Numbered from the stretch's first letter, positions 1-7,580 are shown. The stretch: DNA of 64,000 nucleotides from Bacillus sp. FJAT-27445 (GCF_001510665.1 NZ_LMTI01000001.1:290024-354023); one strand, 5' to 3'. The notes: generated by a model from the sequence alone, not told the origin. Numbers and translations are program-made.

Positions 1-255
1 AATTCCTTTCTGGAGTTTCTCCATTTATGTAGTCTATGACAGACAAAATCTAACAATTTATGATTCTCGACTAGTATACCTCATTATGGTAATTAATTCA
101 AAAGATTTTTGTAAAAAAATATCCAATACGTTTCTACTATGCAAACAATTACAAACTTGGCTGGCTGACACAAAACGTTCAATCCAAAACATATCCTTTT
201 AGTTGGGGAGTTTGTTAGAATAAAAGAAGAACACACAAGAGTAGGAGTTGGATCC
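1..255. other. Non-coding upstream region of ccdA
   Basis: This AT-rich stretch at the window edge shows no open frame with a credible start and no terminator. It presumably holds the ccdA promoter, but I could not single out convincing -35/-10 boxes. The only clear signal is the ccdA ribosome-binding site at its right end. Confidence 0.4.
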
Positions 256-966
256 ATGGCTACTGATGTTAACGTATTCCTCGCGCTCGGAGCTGGCTTT
301 ATGAGCTTTATTTCGCCGTGCTGCCTGCCTTTATATCCCGCATTCCTATCCTATATTACAGGGATGTCCGTAAGCGAGCTTAAAGGCGAAAACGGGATGA
401 TGCAAAGGCGCAGTATTATTCATACAATCTTCTTCTTGATCGGTTTTTCGTCCATCTTTATCATGATGGGATTCGCAACGTCCTTTATCGGAGAATTTTT
501 GTTCCAAAACCAGGAACTTATCCGCAGGATCGGCGCTATTTTCATGATTCTTTTCGGATTGATGATTGTCGGCGTTTTCCAGCCGAAATTTTTAATGAAA
601 GACAGAAAGTTCGAATTTAAAAACAGGCCTTCAGGCTATGCGGGAACAATCCTGATTGGGATGGCTTTCGCCGCAGGCTGGACGCCATGTACCGGGCCTA
701 TCCTTGGCGCTGTCCTTAGTATGGCCGCAACAAATCCCGACTCAAGCATGGTACTCATGATTGCCTATGTCCTTGGGTTTGCGATTCCGTTCTTCATACT
801 ATCCTTCTTCGTTGGCCGCATGTCCTGGATCAAGCGCAATTCTATCAAAATCATGAAAATTGGCGGTTACGTCATGATCGTAATGGGAATTATGCTGTTC
901 TTTGACTGGTTGACACAAATCATTATCGTGCTTACTAATATGTTTGGCGGATTTACAGGGTTCTAA
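256..966 (+). CDS. ccdA: Cytochrome c biogenesis thiol-disulfide carrier CcdA
   Basis: Polytopic membrane protein of the CcdA/DsbD-beta family. In Bacillus, CcdA carries reducing equivalents from cytoplasmic thioredoxin across the membrane for cytochrome c maturation and for spore-coat or cortex thiol reduction. The 236-aa product has about six hydrophobic segments and the two family cysteine sites, in SPCCLPLYP (Cys22/Cys23) and WTPCTGP (Cys145). Its length matches B. subtilis CcdA (about 235 aa). AGGAG at 243-247 supports ATG 256. The order ccdA-ccdC-(yneK convergent) matches B. subtilis except that the CheY-like yneI (ccdB) is absent. The doubled Cys at the first site is slightly unusual. 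Confidence 0.93.
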   Translation: MATDVNVFLALGAGFMSFISPCCLPLYPAFLSYITGMSVSELKGENGMMQRRSIIHTIFFLIGFSSIFIMMGFATSFIGEFLFQNQELIRRIGAIFMILFGLMIVGVFQPKFLMKDRKFEFKNRPSGYAGTILIGMAFAAGWTPCTGPILGAVLSMAATNPDSSMVLMIAYVLGFAIPFFILSFFVGRMSWIKRNSIKIMKIGGYVMIVMGIMLFFDWLTQIIIVLTNMFGGFTGF

Positions 967-1086
967 GGGATTTTTAATAGAGGAAAGTCCTTTATTAACG
1001 GCATTAGCCTAAGTCAGTGCACATGAAATCCCTTGATTTTTGTAGTATAATTACAATGTTAATCTTACTAGAATGGGATGAGACAG

Positions 1087-1569
1087 ATGAATCTAGTTCT
1101 CGCTTCTTCAATCGGCGCGGTTGGCATGGCAATGCTTGCGATGTTCGTCCGGATGAAGGCTGCCAAAAAGCCCGCTTCCATCAAGAAAATTATCCTGCCC
1201 CCGGTATTCATGAGCAGCGGGGCGCTAATGTATATCGTACCGCAATTCCGGGTGACTCCATTGGAAATCACCGAAGCGGTCATCATTGGAATGCTGTTTT
1301 CGATACTTTTGATCAAAACCTCTGCGTTTGAAATCAAAGGGAACGAAATCTATTTAAAGCGTTCCAAAGCGTTTTTCTTTATCCTCATTGGCCTTTTTGT
1401 TGTTAGGATTGTTATGAAGGCCGTTCTAAGCACGACAATCGATTTCGGGGAAGTGTCAGGCATGTTCTTCCTACTGGCATTCTCAATGATTGTCCCGTGG
1501 CGGATTGCCATGTACAGGGACTTTAAGAAGCTGCAAACAAAACTGATGAATAGCAAACAGCCGGCTTAA
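1087..1569 (+). CDS. ccdC: CcdC/YneJ-like membrane protein
   Basis: This 160-aa hydrophobic protein with about four membrane segments resembles B. subtilis YneJ (CcdC), including KAAKKPASIKKIILPP and a C-terminal FSMIVPWRIAMYR. Its molecular role is unproven; in B. subtilis it is co-located with ccdA but was reported dispensable for cytochrome c synthesis. An alternative ATG lies three codons upstream (1078). I prefer 1087 because GGGATGAG lies just upstream of it and the family starts near MN. A strong terminator overlaps its last codons. Confidence 0.85.
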   Translation: MNLVLASSIGAVGMAMLAMFVRMKAAKKPASIKKIILPPVFMSSGALMYIVPQFRVTPLEITEAVIIGMLFSILLIKTSAFEIKGNEIYLKRSKAFFFILIGLFVVRIVMKAVLSTTIDFGEVSGMFFLLAFSMIVPWRIAMYRDFKKLQTKLMNSKQPA

Positions 1570-1588
1570 GGTGAGCCGGCTGTTTTTT
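1558..1588 (+). terminator. Intrinsic terminator after ccdC
   Basis: Perfect stem CAGCCGGC/GCCGGCTG (1558-1565 with 1574-1581) followed by seven T. The stem starts inside the ccdC stop region and ends the ccdA-ccdC transcript. Confidence 0.9.
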
Positions 1589-1605
1589 TATTTTGGGGGA
1601 TTAGA

Positions 1606-1632
1606 AAAAGCCGCCAATGGCTGGCGGCTTTC
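1606..1632 (-). terminator. Intrinsic terminator after yneK (minus strand)
   Basis: AAAGCCGCC-AATGGCT-GGCGGCTTT hairpin with a T-run when read on the minus strand. It directly follows the yneK stop codon and separates the convergent transcripts. Confidence 0.85.
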
Positions 1633-2057
1633 TAAAAATAATGCTCAAACGGCGTCATATCAATCTGCTTTTCCTTGAGATGCTTTCGTAGGAACTTATG
1701 GTCACGCTTCGGCGTTGCCAGGATATAGCCCCTAATCACCAGGTCCTGGTCAATCCGTTTCACCTTTTCGTTCAGCGCCAACTCACCAATCTTGCCAGCA
1801 ATTTTGTGTCTGGCAACATCGCGGAACAGCTCCGGAACAGGCGAAACCAAATCCTCAAGAAAATGCTTTTGCTCCTCGGGCCATAAATGGCGCGACTCGT
1901 TCACATAGTATTCTTCCCAATCCATGATGGACTTGCCATCTTCCTTGGGCAACTTTTTCAAAAACTTACGGAACATAAAATACCCGCCAATCGCAAACAA
2001 CCCGATCAACGTAAATCCCCAGAAAAATATAAACCACTGGGCCCAAATGTTTTGCAT
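1632..2057 (-). CDS. yneK: YneK-like DUF2621 membrane-anchored protein
   Basis: Protein of 141 aa with one N-terminal membrane segment (WFIFFWGFTLIGLFAIGGYF) and a charged cytoplasmic domain containing WEEYYVNESRHLWPEEQKH, typical of the DUF2621/YneK family found beside ccdA in Bacillus. Function is unknown. The frame extends three codons to a GTG at 2066, but AGGTGAGG better positions ATG 2057. It is convergent with ccdC, as in B. subtilis. Confidence 0.8.
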   Translation of the reverse strand: MQNIWAQWFIFFWGFTLIGLFAIGGYFMFRKFLKKLPKEDGKSIMDWEEYYVNESRHLWPEEQKHFLEDLVSPVPELFRDVARHKIAGKIGELALNEKVKRIDQDLVIRGYILATPKRDHKFLRKHLKEKQIDMTPFEHYF

Positions 2058-2166
2058 ACCCCTCACCTACAGAACGTATTTGTCTCCCTCTATTATAGGG
2101 TCAATCAGCAAAATATGACAAGACTTAGACATTTGTAGCAAAACTATAGCGGCAATAGGGAATACT

Positions 2167-2175
2167 TGATATAAT
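2167..2175 (+). promoter_or_regulatory. Extended -10 promoter for selC
   Basis: TGATATAAT is an extended -10 (TG-n-TATAAT) 19 bases before the tRNA 5' end, at the right distance for transcription starting at or just before the mature end. No good -35 is seen 17 bp upstream, which is common for extended -10 promoters. Confidence 0.6.
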
Positions 2176-2193
2176 GAGTACTGTCTTCAATAC

Positions 2194-2290
2194 GGGGCTG
2201 AATGGGGTACTGGTGTCCTCCACGGTCTTCAAAACCGCTTGTGACCTGCGTGCCAGGTCAGGTGGGTTCGATTCCCACACAGTCCCGCCA
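2194..2290 (+). tRNA. selC: tRNA-Sec (anticodon UCA), with encoded CCA
   Basis: Selenocysteine tRNA of about 97 nt. The anticodon stem CGGT/ACCG closes the loop CTTCAAA with anticodon TCA at 2229-2231. A long variable arm follows (GACCTGCGTGCCAGGTC), then the T arm GTGGG-TTCGATT-CCCAC, the acceptor strand ACAGTCCC, discriminator G and CCA. The 5' strand GGGGCTGA pairs for seven positions (one G-U); the eighth pair is A-A. Its presence implies SelA/SelB/SelD and selenoproteins elsewhere, none of which is in this window. It is also the source of three downstream 3' fragments. Confidence 0.95.
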
Positions 2291-2313
2291 TAGTATCCTA
2301 TACAATAAAAATT

Positions 2314-2355
2314 AAGCCTCAAACCCTGTCATATCAAGTGGTTGAGGCTTTTTCT
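2314..2355 (+). terminator. Terminator after selC
   Basis: AAGCCTCAAACC pairs with GGTTGAGGCTT with one bulge, followed by TTTCTTATTTTT. It differs from the terminator that follows the three selC fragments downstream. Confidence 0.75.
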
Positions 2356-2404
2356 TATTTTTCAGAATCCTAAACAATCCGATTGTTTTTTTAAAAGTTC
2401 TATA

Positions 2405-2746
2405 GGAAATTGTTTTCGACGACCGGCCAAAGGCTGACACATCATTCTTGATTAAATACTACGAACAAGGGACAGGCAAGCCCGTTGACGAGCCACTTGA
2501 TACCAATACCGCAAGGCCAGATTTGGACTTGTAACCATCAAGGGAGTGGATTATCAGAAAACCGACATTCTACTTAGGATGCTGGAGCCACATGAATTAT
2601 TCGCTGCACAGGGATTTCCGGCCAATTACATTATCAATCGGGACTATACAGGTAAGGTTTATCCGAAAACCCAGCAAGTCGCCAGGTGCGGTAACGCGGT
2701 TCCTCCACCATTTGCAAAATCCTTGGTCCGGGAGAATTTGCCCTAG
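2405..2746 (+). pseudogene. C-terminal remnant of a phage-type DNA cytosine-5 methyltransferase
   Basis: Two frames join to give the end of a C5-methyltransferase: DDRPKADTSFLIKYYEQGTG...PVDEPL, then after a single-base frameshift near 2519 RFGLVTIKGVDYQKTD...LRMLEPHELFAAQGFP and the motif X end RCGNAVPPPFAKSLV. The target-recognition part and motifs IX-X are present; the catalytic PCQ and ENV motifs and the whole N-terminus are missing. The sequence type is that of prophage orphan methyltransferases. It lies right beside selC, consistent with an old integrated element. Confidence 0.75.
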
Positions 2747-2802
2747 TATTGTGTTATGCATAACCGTTATAAAACGGCCTTCGGGGATTAGGAGGGAAGA
2801 AC

Positions 2803-3003
2803 ATTCTAAAGTACACGGAATTAAATGATGAAGCACAGCGTGACGAAAGGGAAAACTTAATTGAAGATTCCGAGGTTTTCCAGTTTGAAAACAGCATGAA
2901 CAGCCACAGGAAAGCACATAGGGACTTGTTTTCCCACAACGAGGAGAACCTGTTTGATGAAGCCGGTATCCTCGTCTCTCAGGGCGGCTGTTATGAGGGA
3001 TGA
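2803..3003 (+). pseudogene. Small phage-like protein with lost start codon
   Basis: An open frame of 67 codons begins I-L-K-Y-T-E-L-N-D-E-A, like small phage proteins that start MLKYTELNDEA. An AGGAGGG site at 2791-2797 is correctly spaced, but the codon at the start position is ATT, so the start appears mutated. The rest (rich in E, D, N) is open to TGA 3001-3003. Family memory only; function unknown. Confidence 0.4.
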
Positions 3004-3032
3004 CGACTTAATAAGTAAAACATATTCTTCAA

Positions 3033-3063
3033 CCTTAAACCAACAGTATTTGTCGGTTTAAGG
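3033..3063 (-). terminator. Hairpin ending the 3.1-3.8 kb minus-strand pair
   Basis: Nine-base perfect stem CCTTAAACC/GGTTTAAGG overlapping the stop codon of the 137-aa gene. The following T-run on the minus strand is weak (TTGAAG), so termination strength is uncertain. Confidence 0.5.
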
Positions 3064-3471
3064 TTTATCGCTCAAGTTTTGAGACATACTTTTAATCTTT
3101 TGAATAATATTTTTTATATCTCCTGATTTTCTAAATTTAATTGCAAAGAATGCAGATTTTAATAACCAAATAAAACAATAAAAGCTACCGATGATGAATA
3201 AAGCACTCCAAATTTCAGGTTTTACCCCAATAAAGTTTTTAAAATCTGCAGTTAAAAGACTTGTTATTAAGCTTAATAAGAGACTTCCTGGAGTAACCCA
3301 ATCATTCTTATCTTTAAGAATTTTTTCATGATCCCTTAAGCAGATTTCCAACTTATCTTCCGTTGTAATTAGTATTTCCTGTCCTAAAGCGGCATGGATA
3401 TTTGAACTGTCTATTAGCGTCTGATTTAAATTTATTCCGGATCCTCTTTGATTAGGAGGCGATATCGTCAT
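3058..3471 (-). CDS. Hypothetical membrane protein, 137 aa
   Basis: I do not recognise a family. The N-terminal half is soluble and charged; two adjacent hydrophobic segments (about residues 60-80 and 88-110) are followed by a basic tail (KFRKSGDIKNIIQKIKSM). The start codon overlaps the stop of the upstream 122-aa gene (ATGA at 3468-3471), so the two are translationally coupled and probably work together. AT-rich composition and position inside the selC-proximal island suggest accessory, possibly phage- or defence-related, origin. Confidence 0.6.
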   Translation of the reverse strand: MTISPPNQRGSGINLNQTLIDSSNIHAALGQEILITTEDKLEICLRDHEKILKDKNDWVTPGSLLLSLITSLLTADFKNFIGVKPEIWSALFIIGSFYCFIWLLKSAFFAIKFRKSGDIKNIIQKIKSMSQNLSDKP

Positions 3472-3836
3472 AACTTTAACTCCTCTTGGCTAAGATAAAT
3501 GGAATAATGAAGTGTTTTATCACCTTCATTAAAGGTGGAAACCCGAAAATTTAAATATATGAAACTATTATTTATACTCCCGATATTTAGGGGAGATTTA
3601 CTTCCTTGCCCTAAAGGATTATTGAAATTATATAAATTTAATATCAGAGTGCTACTATTTGGTGAACTGGCAGTTATTTTTGGTTCAGAGATATTAGGCG
3701 CGTCGATAAAATCAAATATGAATTTAAAGGGAATCCCTTTTAAATCCACGTTAATTTCAATAGGATTTTTATTAAATTGAATAAGGAGACCTGAAGAAAC
3801 AATCTCCGAAGTTCCAGAAAAAAAAGTATTGTTCAT
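3468..3836 (-). CDS. Hypothetical 122-aa soluble protein (DUF6864-like?)
   Basis: A predicted mostly beta protein with no membrane segment or known catalytic motif: N-terminal NNTFFSGTSEIVSSGLLIQF, then alternating short strands (PIEINVDLKGIPFKFIFDF, NSSTLILNLYNF, FIYLNFRVSTF, LHYSIYLSQEE). The pattern recalls small proteins annotated as DUF6864, but I am not certain. It is first gene of a two-gene minus-strand operon with the overlapping membrane protein. A soluble partner plus two-TM effector is a layout seen in some defence pairs; that is inference only. Confidence 0.55.
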   Translation of the reverse strand: MNNTFFSGTSEIVSSGLLIQFNKNPIEINVDLKGIPFKFIFDFIDAPNISEPKITASSPNSSTLILNLYNFNNPLGQGSKSPLNIGSINNSFIYLNFRVSTFNEGDKTLHYSIYLSQEELKL

Positions 3837-3967
3837 ACGCTTAGCACCTCTTCACAATTTTGGTAATCTATTGAGTTTAATGAAATTATGACATAAACTC
3901 CTAAATTTGTGAAAGAAAATTTAGGAAACAAAATAATAGTTCTGTGACATGAAAAGAGAGTGATGAA

Positions 3968-4237
3968 ATGTCAAAACGGCATGTATTTGAAGAAGCAGAG
4001 TTTTATATCACGGCTGAGATGAAAATAAATGTATTCAGCTGTCCGGAGTGTGGATTTTCTTTTGATTCACAGCATGAATGTGATGATGAACTTGGGGGAT
4101 GTGAATGTCCTTTGTGTGAGCTTGCAGATCTTGAAGGAATAATTAAACAACAGACAAATGAGATTGATCAATTAAAAACACGTTTACAGTTTAAACAGGA
4201 GCGGATCAATGGATTAATCATGCACCAGTTGGACTGA
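3968..4237 (+). CDS. Small zinc-ribbon/coiled-coil protein, 89 aa
   Basis: The protein has cysteine pairs arranged as a probable zinc ribbon: FSCPECGF (about residues 25-32) and, after an acidic linker, GGCECPLCELA. A C-terminal heptad-like helix (LEGIIKQQTNEIDQLKTRLQFKQERI) follows. Such proteins are common in phage-derived regions as DNA- or protein-binding adaptors, but the function here is unknown. AGAGAGTGATGA-type ribosome site precedes ATG. It is transcribed divergently from the 122-aa gene across a 131-bp AT-rich gap. Confidence 0.6.
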   Translation: MSKRHVFEEAEFYITAEMKINVFSCPECGFSFDSQHECDDELGGCECPLCELADLEGIIKQQTNEIDQLKTRLQFKQERINGLIMHQLD

Positions 4238-4284
4238 TCCTAAACCACCTTATATGGATCTAGATGATTAGAAGGCTAAGAAGG

Positions 4285-4499
4285 AGCTATTTCGCCTTCT
4301 TAGTAAGTTAAAAATTGAGAATGCTTTATCTGGCCTTACTGAACGGGAAAGAGAAAATATACCTAATGTCTAGGGGTAATTGTATACCTTATACGCAAAT
4401 TGTTATGAAATTAGCAAGGGTGCAGTCCAAAATAGTATAAGAAGAGCAGATCATAAACTTGTTAAGCATATAAATGAAAGCTTGTTTTGTGTGGTATAA
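4285..4499 (+). pseudogene. ArpU/sigma-like phage late regulator remnant
   Basis: Two frames recover pieces of a region-4-like helix-turn-helix: RLLSKLKIENALSGLTERERENI, broken by a stop near 4369, and then EISKGAVQNSIRRADHKLVKHI to TAA 4497-4499. ISKGAVQNSIRRA corresponds to the recognition helix of ArpU-type phage transcription regulators. It is inactivated by a frameshift and deletion. Confidence 0.55.
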
Positions 4500-4675
4500 G
4501 AATATACAAGGAGGGCAGACATGGTTCAAACTCACCTAATCAGTTCAATGGTTTTAGTAACTACAAATGATCAGTTCATGATTATTCTTTGAGAAAAAAT
4601 GTACTGCCCATTTCCCGCAACAAAGGAAAAATACAACATTTTTTATAATATTTTAAATCATTGTTATGAAAAACA

Positions 4676-4708
4676 GACTGGCTCCAGACTTTAATCTGGA
4701 GTCTTTTA
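4676..4708 (+). terminator. Intrinsic terminator
   Basis: CTCCAGA (4682-4688) pairs with TCTGGAG (4695-4701), followed by TCTTTTATTT. The transcript it ends is now only remnants, so this is probably a fossil of the decayed element. Confidence 0.6.
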
Positions 4709-4938
4709 TTTGCCTATACATTTGCCACTATATAGTATAGACAACTATACCAATTGCTCCATTCCTGGTTGAGGCTGACTTAGCCATCGTCAGACTGCAA
4801 TTTCTCCTTTCACCCGTGACTGCTGCGGTTAAGGTTTGAATTGCAGCTGTTGCCATCCGCCGAAATAAAGATGGTTTAATTGCAAGGAAGGAAATCCTTA
4901 CCATTTTGTTGAATTTGAACATGAAGGAGGGAAAAAAT

Positions 4939-5394
4939 ATGAATCCATTAATTGAAAATATTCTAATTGGTCTTGGTACAGGACTTATTTCTGGTTATGT
5001 ATCAAGTACTATAGTAACTGCTAATTTCACCAAGAGAGAGAAGGAACATCAATGGAGGAGAGAGCTTAGTAACGACAAACAACAGATGGTCAGATATTTA
5101 GACCTAATCCAATTTGAATTAAACTTAATAAGCTCTAAATTAAACAATGGTGAACAGGTTGATTTTTCTTCGTTAGAGGAAAAGCTTGTTGATGAATTAA
5201 GAACTCCAAGTATGGTTGAGGAAAAGATAACTGAAGTATCGTTAAAACATATCAGTGGTACTAGGAAATTAATAGATGATATTCGAAAGGAACTTTCAAA
5301 CAAGACTCTATCTGCATCTTCAATTAAGAAACTAGACTCGAGATTTATTCGAGCAAAGTTAGATGTTTTGCGTATTGAACCAAGAAAAAAATAG
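4939..5394 (+). CDS. Hypothetical membrane-anchored protein, 151 aa
   Basis: One N-terminal membrane segment (IENILIGLGTGLISGYVSSTIV, about residues 4-25) is followed by a long charged, largely helical cytoplasmic region (residues 30-150) with EKEHQWRRELSNDKQQMVRYLDL. No family recognised. AAGGAGGG at 4924-4931 places the start at ATG 4939, not the in-frame ATG 33 bases upstream. A terminator follows directly, so it is a single-gene unit in the degenerate island. Confidence 0.6.
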   Translation: MNPLIENILIGLGTGLISGYVSSTIVTANFTKREKEHQWRRELSNDKQQMVRYLDLIQFELNLISSKLNNGEQVDFSSLEEKLVDELRTPSMVEEKITEVSLKHISGTRKLIDDIRKELSNKTLSASSIKKLDSRFIRAKLDVLRIEPRKK

Positions 5395-5406
5395 CTAATA
5401 TAAGAA

Positions 5407-5432
5407 AAGCATCCTTTGGGGTGCTTTTTTAT
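5407..5432 (+). terminator. Intrinsic terminator
   Basis: AGCATCC-TTTG-GGGTGCT stem with TTTTTT, immediately after the 151-aa gene. Confidence 0.8.
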
Positions 5433-5452
5433 TTGGATATAGGTGAGCGGGC

Positions 5453-5581
5453 ATGAAGAAGTGTATCAAATGTATATTCGTACATAGGCAGGATGGTAAG
5501 CCGGTATTCTGTCCGTTTCATCAGTGTGTAGTGCGTAATTGTCAACGAAAGAGGAGAAAAAGAATTGGGGCTAATGAGTAG
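5453..5581 (+). CDS. Small Cys-rich peptide, 42 aa
   Basis: ATG 5453 opens a 42-codon frame with CIKC (residues 4-7), then FCPFHQC and RNCQRKRRKR. Cys/His spacing is consistent with a small zinc-binding knuckle with a basic tail. An AGGTGAG site lies 8-14 bases upstream. Similar tiny proteins occur in Bacillus prophages. Function unknown. Confidence 0.4.
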   Translation: MKKCIKCIFVHRQDGKPVFCPFHQCVVRNCQRKRRKRIGANE

Positions 5582-5583
5582 GA

Positions 5584-5730
5584 ATGAATGAATCTAATAC
5601 AGTGTCAAGTGGTATATCATTCGGTTGTGCTTTAGCTATCTGCATCTCGTGGAGTTTTCACCAATCAATTCTGTGGGCGATTATACATGGAGTGTTCGGT
5701 TGGTTATACGTAATTTATTTTGCACATTAA
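5584..5730 (+). CDS. Small membrane protein, 48 aa
   Basis: A 48-codon frame beginning MNESNTVSSGISFGCALAIC with two hydrophobic stretches, ending LYVIYFAH. It matches my memory of a common short Bacillus membrane protein family (VSSGVSFG...IIHGIFGW). It starts two bases after the preceding small gene ends, suggesting coupling. Function unknown. Confidence 0.5.
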   Translation: MNESNTVSSGISFGCALAICISWSFHQSILWAIIHGVFGWLYVIYFAH

Positions 5731-5739
5731 CAAGGTGAT

Positions 5740-6093
5740 AGTAAGCCTGAATATAAAACCAGAGAACAGAAGAGGAAGTTTTATGACAGTGGAGAATACC
5801 GCAATGAAGTTCATGATGCTCAGATCCTGGCTGCCCGCGGTCAGAACGGTCTAACAACGACAAAAAGAAAGTTCTTCTATGAAGTAATCGCCAGTGTTGG
5901 TTTTGCAGAGGATTCTATCTTGCCGGTAACTACACAGGAAACCCTGTTTACTGGAATGGTAAATTCGATATTCGTAAATGTTATCCCGGCAGCTTTGGTA
6001 TTTGGAAAAGCGGTTATAACCTTTCCTGTAGAATCAACGATAGCGTATAAATTCGCAGCCCACTTCCCTTTACCACTAATGAGAGGTTTTTAA
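5740..6093 (+). pseudogene. HNH-endonuclease-like N-terminus fused to an unrelated tail, no start codon
   Basis: A 117-codon open frame lacks any plausible start. It begins SKPEYKTREQKRKFYDSGEYR, the typical N-terminus of phage HNH proteins (KxxxQKRKFYDSxxW), but the HNH motif itself is absent. The remainder includes a hydrophobic tail (NVIPAALVFGKAVITFPVE) that I cannot place. It is best read as a fusion of fragments. Confidence 0.4.
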
Positions 6094-6182
6094 AATAAAT
6101 TAAGGTTTTAAAACGCACAATCGGATGAAATTGCGACGATTAAACAGTACTCAATAAAGAAGTTGTATAACTTGAACTTTAT

Positions 6183-6323
6183 ATGATGGCTGCTATTTCA
6201 GTTATCATTTCAGTTATCATTAATTTAGTCATCTTAAGAAAAATAACTGAAATAGCAGTAAAAGAGATTGGAAAAATTGAAAAAAGAATAAAAAATTATT
6301 CTGAACAAAATGCTAAGAGATAA
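6183..6323 (+). CDS. Possible small single-TM peptide, 46 aa
   Basis: ATG 6183 opens MMAAISVIISVIINLVILRK followed by a charged helix ending NAKR. No clear ribosome site is visible. The 3' end overlaps the convergent Abi-alpha gene by 11 bp. A one-TM peptide of this kind beside a defence gene could be functional, but chance cannot be excluded. Confidence 0.3.
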   Translation: MMAAISVIISVIINLVILRKITEIAVKEIGKIEKRIKNYSEQNAKR

Positions 6324-7083
6324 CGATATTGCCGAATTCCTCTCCTAAAGCAGTAAGTTCAATTTTTCCCTTATTTAACCTGACTGAATCGAAATAAAGG
6401 TCTCCATCCTTAATCGGCAATTTACTTTCGGCCTCTTTATATTCAGTGGACTGTAGAAAATTATCATATTGAACTGCGTATTGTGGCGCAATCAAATATG
6501 TATGTTGAGAAACTTCTATTAACCCCAATCTTTGTAAAGAATTAAGAGAAGCCAGATCATGGATAGGTTTGTTATTTAGTAACAATATATTCTTTAAATA
6601 ATCTAAGCCTTCTTTGGTTATATCATTTTCTATCCTGATAGTTACCAATGGTAAGCGGTTTACTTTAGAAATTGTCTCAAATAAAGATGCTTCAATTGGT
6701 GATAAGTCTTTCAGGATTGAAGAAAAGGAGGGCTTAATTACATCATTTTTTCTATTATCTACAGTAGCTGAAATTAAATTTGAAAACATATCCCTTAATA
6801 TTTCAGAATTCAATTGGTAAGAGCCATCTTCCACAGCCTTTAAGGTCAAACCAAGCTTAGATGAGTCTCTGTTTTCAACTGGTACAATATCTGTTTTGGT
6901 CCTAATTTTTGTTATAAAGTCTTCCATTTCTTTATCTTTTACAATGTTGTATTTCACCAACGGATCCAAGACTTTATGTGCAATGCCTCTAAATGCTTGT
7001 CCAATCAAATTGGTTGCTGGGTTAAGAGCTTCTTCCTTAGTTGAATCTGGGATTATCGAAAACAATTTAAAGCCATTAGACAT
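6313..7083 (-). CDS. Abi-alpha (DUF4393) family protein, abortive-infection candidate
   Basis: The 256-aa product resembles the DUF4393/Abi_alpha family: PATNLIGQAFRGIAHKV..., a charged central block and, near residues 95-130, EILRDMFSNLISATVDNRK followed by HPSF-like KPSFSSILKDLSPIEASLF. Family members are linked by name and context to abortive infection against phage; the mechanism is not established. GGAGGTG at 7090-7096 (minus strand) selects ATG 7083 over an ATG 12 codons upstream. It is a single-gene unit in a phage-remnant island, consistent with a defence cargo gene. Confidence 0.75.
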   Translation of the reverse strand: MSNGFKLFSIIPDSTKEEALNPATNLIGQAFRGIAHKVLDPLVKYNIVKDKEMEDFITKIRTKTDIVPVENRDSSKLGLTLKAVEDGSYQLNSEILRDMFSNLISATVDNRKNDVIKPSFSSILKDLSPIEASLFETISKVNRLPLVTIRIENDITKEGLDYLKNILLLNNKPIHDLASLNSLQRLGLIEVSQHTYLIAPQYAVQYDNFLQSTEYKEAESKLPIKDGDLYFDSVRLNKGKIELTALGEEFGNIVIS

Positions 7084-7228
7084 ATTTTTCACCTCCAATC
7101 TATAAATATTGTAAATCATTAACAGGTTTAGTGAAATATATTTTTTAGAAGGGTCTTTAGTGGCTCTATTTTTGTTGAAAGGGAACGTAACATATCGTTT
7201 ATCTTTCTTTTAAAGCCATGCATCACCT

Positions 7229-7433
7229 TAGAAGATACTTAAAAAGCCGGAAGGACGATTGTGAGTACCTGTTTGTCACGGAACGCAGGCCCGCCCGGAA
7301 AATGGCAAATCGAACTATTCCAAAGAATCGTCGATAAGATTGAAAGCAGGGCAAAGATTACAAAATGATTGACTCCGCACGTAATGCGGTACTATGGCAT
7401 TGGAAAACGGAGCGTACCTTTTTGAGCGAAAAA
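7229..7433 (+). pseudogene. XerC/D-type tyrosine integrase remnant
   Basis: One frame gives YLKSRKDDCEYLFVTERRP then RKMANRTI. After a one-base insertion near 7319 the next frame gives QRIVDKIESRAKITK, and a third gives LTPHVMRYYGIGKRS. These correspond to the central catalytic domain of XerC-like recombinases, including the box II start (hTPHxLRH), degraded to HVMRYY. The catalytic Arg context, terminal His and Tyr are missing. It is the expected relic of the enzyme that integrated an element at selC. Confidence 0.7.
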
Positions 7434-7533
7434 TAAGATCAGCAAGACGACTCGCTTTTTGATTATTTGGAAATTTATACATACTGTTTCTTTTTCCCCA
7501 TAGACCATGTGGTGTACGTAAAACAGACCGTGT

Positions 7534-7580
7534 AACCTCCTTTGATGTCGGGTTAAACCCCAACATCAAAGGAGGTTTTC
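7534..7580. terminator. Long bidirectional terminator hairpin
   Basis: AACCTCCTTTGATGT pairs with ACATCAAAGGAGGTT with an inner GGG/CCC, giving about 18 paired bases. T-rich sequence follows on both strands. It lies between the integrase remnant and the convergent esterase gene. Confidence 0.7.

Noticed and set aside
4521-4592. 23-codon ORF with AGGAGGG ribosome site (MVQTHLISSMVLVTT...)
   Set aside because: Good spacing, but the peptide is short and unrecognised, and it lies between two remnants; it is more likely the start of a lost gene.
4728-4922. 64-codon minus-strand frame and matching plus-strand frame near 4.75-4.9 kb
   Set aside because: Neither frame has a proper ribosome site and gene at the right ends; I could not decide which, if any, was once coding.
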